Below, piece by piece: positions 5,039-5,846 of a stretch of DNA of 5,846 nucleotides. The notes under the pieces are model-generated. The model worked only from the letters and a program-made list of their open reading frames with translations. It made no database searches and had not been told where the DNA came from. Both the position numbers and the translations under genes were made by a program. The DNA is from Archangium sp. (GTDB lineage Bacteria; Myxococcota; Myxococcia; Myxococcales; Myxococcaceae), in NCBI GenBank assembly GCA_016793525.1, contig JAEUJT010000414.1, positions 1-5,846 of the forward strand. Reading direction: 5' to 3'. The number at the start of each line of letters is the position of its first letter. Position 1 is the stretch's first letter.

Positions 5039-5842
5039 TCAGCCGACGAGCACATCATCGTTCGGCTCGACGTTCTGCTGCGGGTCGAACTTCTTCAGGC
5101 CCGTCGCCTGCAGGGCGATGAGCGCGAGGTACAGCGGGTTGAGGTACAGGTACCGGCGCCACAGCCGGCCCGGCTCCATCAGCAGCCGGTAGAACCACTC
5201 CAGCCCGCGGTCCTGCATGAACGGGGGCGCCTGAGAGAGCAGCCCGGCGTGAAAGTCGAAGGCGGCGCCGACCGCCAAGACAGGCACCGACAGGGCCTCG
5301 GTGTTTTCATAGGCCCAGACCTCTTGCCTCGGGCATCCCAGGCCCACGAAGACGATGCCGGCGCCGCTCCGGCGTATCTCGTCGAGCGCCGCCGCGCGCT
5401 CCTCTACCGTCGTGGTGCGAAAGAACGAGGGCCGCTGGCCAGCGACCACCAGCCCTGGAATTCGCGCGCGCAGGTTGGCCGACAGCCGCTCGAGCACCTC
5501 GGGGCGGCTGCCGTAGAAATAGACGGGCACCTCGGCCTGGGCTGCCGCCTCGCACACCTTCAGCATCAGCAGCGGGCCGTAGACCCGGCGCTCGAGCGCC
5601 CGCCCGTGCAACGCGTTGAGCGCCCAGCGCACCGGCTGTCCATCGGGCACGATGAGATCGAGGTGGTTCAACCGGTACCGATGAACCGGGTCGAGCACGC
5701 CGGTCATCACGCCGTGCACCGCGAGCGCGGAGACCGAAAAGGGGCGTCGCGCGCGGGCGTGCTCGAGAACGCGCTCGACGGCCGTCTCGTACGACACCGC
5801 GTCGACCAGCACGCCGAGAACGCTGCTCTTCGACGAGGTCAC
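5039..5842 (-). CDS. WecG/TagA/CpsF-family glycosyltransferase (GT26)
   Basis: A 267-residue enzyme of the GT26 family, which transfers an N-acetylmannosamine-type or related sugar from a UDP donor to a lipid-linked acceptor at the inner face of the membrane during surface polysaccharide or teichoic acid-like synthesis. Visible motifs: PDGQP (66-70; Asp67 corresponds to the proposed catalytic base), VYGP (87-90), [10 protein letters not shown] (108-117), [12 protein letters not shown] (165-176), [10 protein letters not shown] (191-200), and the C-terminal [16 protein letters not shown] (209-224) with RLWRRYL, the basic membrane-associating tail. Where many members have a 'T-x-N' motif near residue 37 this one has VSALAVHG, a subfamily variant. 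The start shown is a GTG four bases from the window edge; its ribosome binding site would lie outside and the frame is open upstream, so the true start could be further out. Acceptor and exact sugar are unknown. It converges on the lipoprotein gene. Confidence 0.92.
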   Translation of the reverse strand: MTSSKSSVLGVLVDAVSYETAVERVLEHARARRPFSVSALAVHGVMTGVLDPVHRYRLNHLDLIVPDGQPVRWALNALHGRALERRVYGPLLMLKVCEAAAQAEVPVYFYGSRPEVLERLSANLRARIPGLVVAGQRPSFFRTTTVEERAAALDEIRRSGAGIVFVGLGCPRQEVWAYENTEALSVPVLAVGAAFDFHAGLLSQAPPFMQDRGLEWFYRLLMEPGRLWRRYLYLNPLYLALIALQATGLKKFDPQQNVEPNDDVLVG

Positions 5843-5846
5843 CGCG

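Noticed and set aside
5022..5043. Small inverted repeat (GCTGA ... TCAGC) in the gap between the convergent genes as a possible terminator
   Set aside because: The stem is only five base pairs with a 12-base loop and no T tract on either strand; this is within chance for such sequence.

Overview
This is a GC-rich bacterial window, most likely from a myxobacterium (Myxococcota). The basis is the strong G/C bias at third codon positions, the 'DAG'-rich linker after a lipoprotein signal, and a very large Cys-rich secreted protein whose core I associate with uncharacterised myxobacterial exported proteins. No RNA gene, CRISPR array, insertion sequence or attachment site is visible.

Left part, minus strand: a complete HSDL2-type short-chain dehydrogenase/reductase (1024 down to 206) is followed after 13 bases by the first 64 codons of a multi-pass membrane protein (192 down to 1, cut by the window edge), possibly an OPT-family peptide transporter. 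The two look like an operon. A 160-base divergent spacer (1025-1184) separates them from the central gene.

Centre, plus strand: one gene of 1277 codons (1185-5018) fills two thirds of the window. It encodes a predicted lipoprotein with a DAG linker, seven tandem copies of an eight-cysteine repeat of about 48 residues, a beta-sandwich (carboxypeptidase-regulatory/CnaB-like) domain, an amidotransferase-like alpha/beta domain split by two more repeats, and a final array of seven repeats. That is 16 repeats in a 7+2+7 layout and 139 cysteines by my count, so the protein should be heavily disulfide-bonded and act outside the cytoplasm.

Right part, minus strand: a WecG/TagA/CpsF-type (GT26) glycosyltransferase gene (5842 down to 5039, possibly extending past the window) converges on the lipoprotein gene with a 20-base gap. 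It suggests surface polysaccharide synthesis nearby. No direct functional link between the four genes can be shown from the sequence; two of them (lipoprotein and glycosyltransferase) point to the cell surface.

The most notable object is the lipoprotein: its 7+2+7 repeat layout, the repeats nested inside a folded domain, and one repeat that has lost two cysteines together, which suggests a disulfide pairing.
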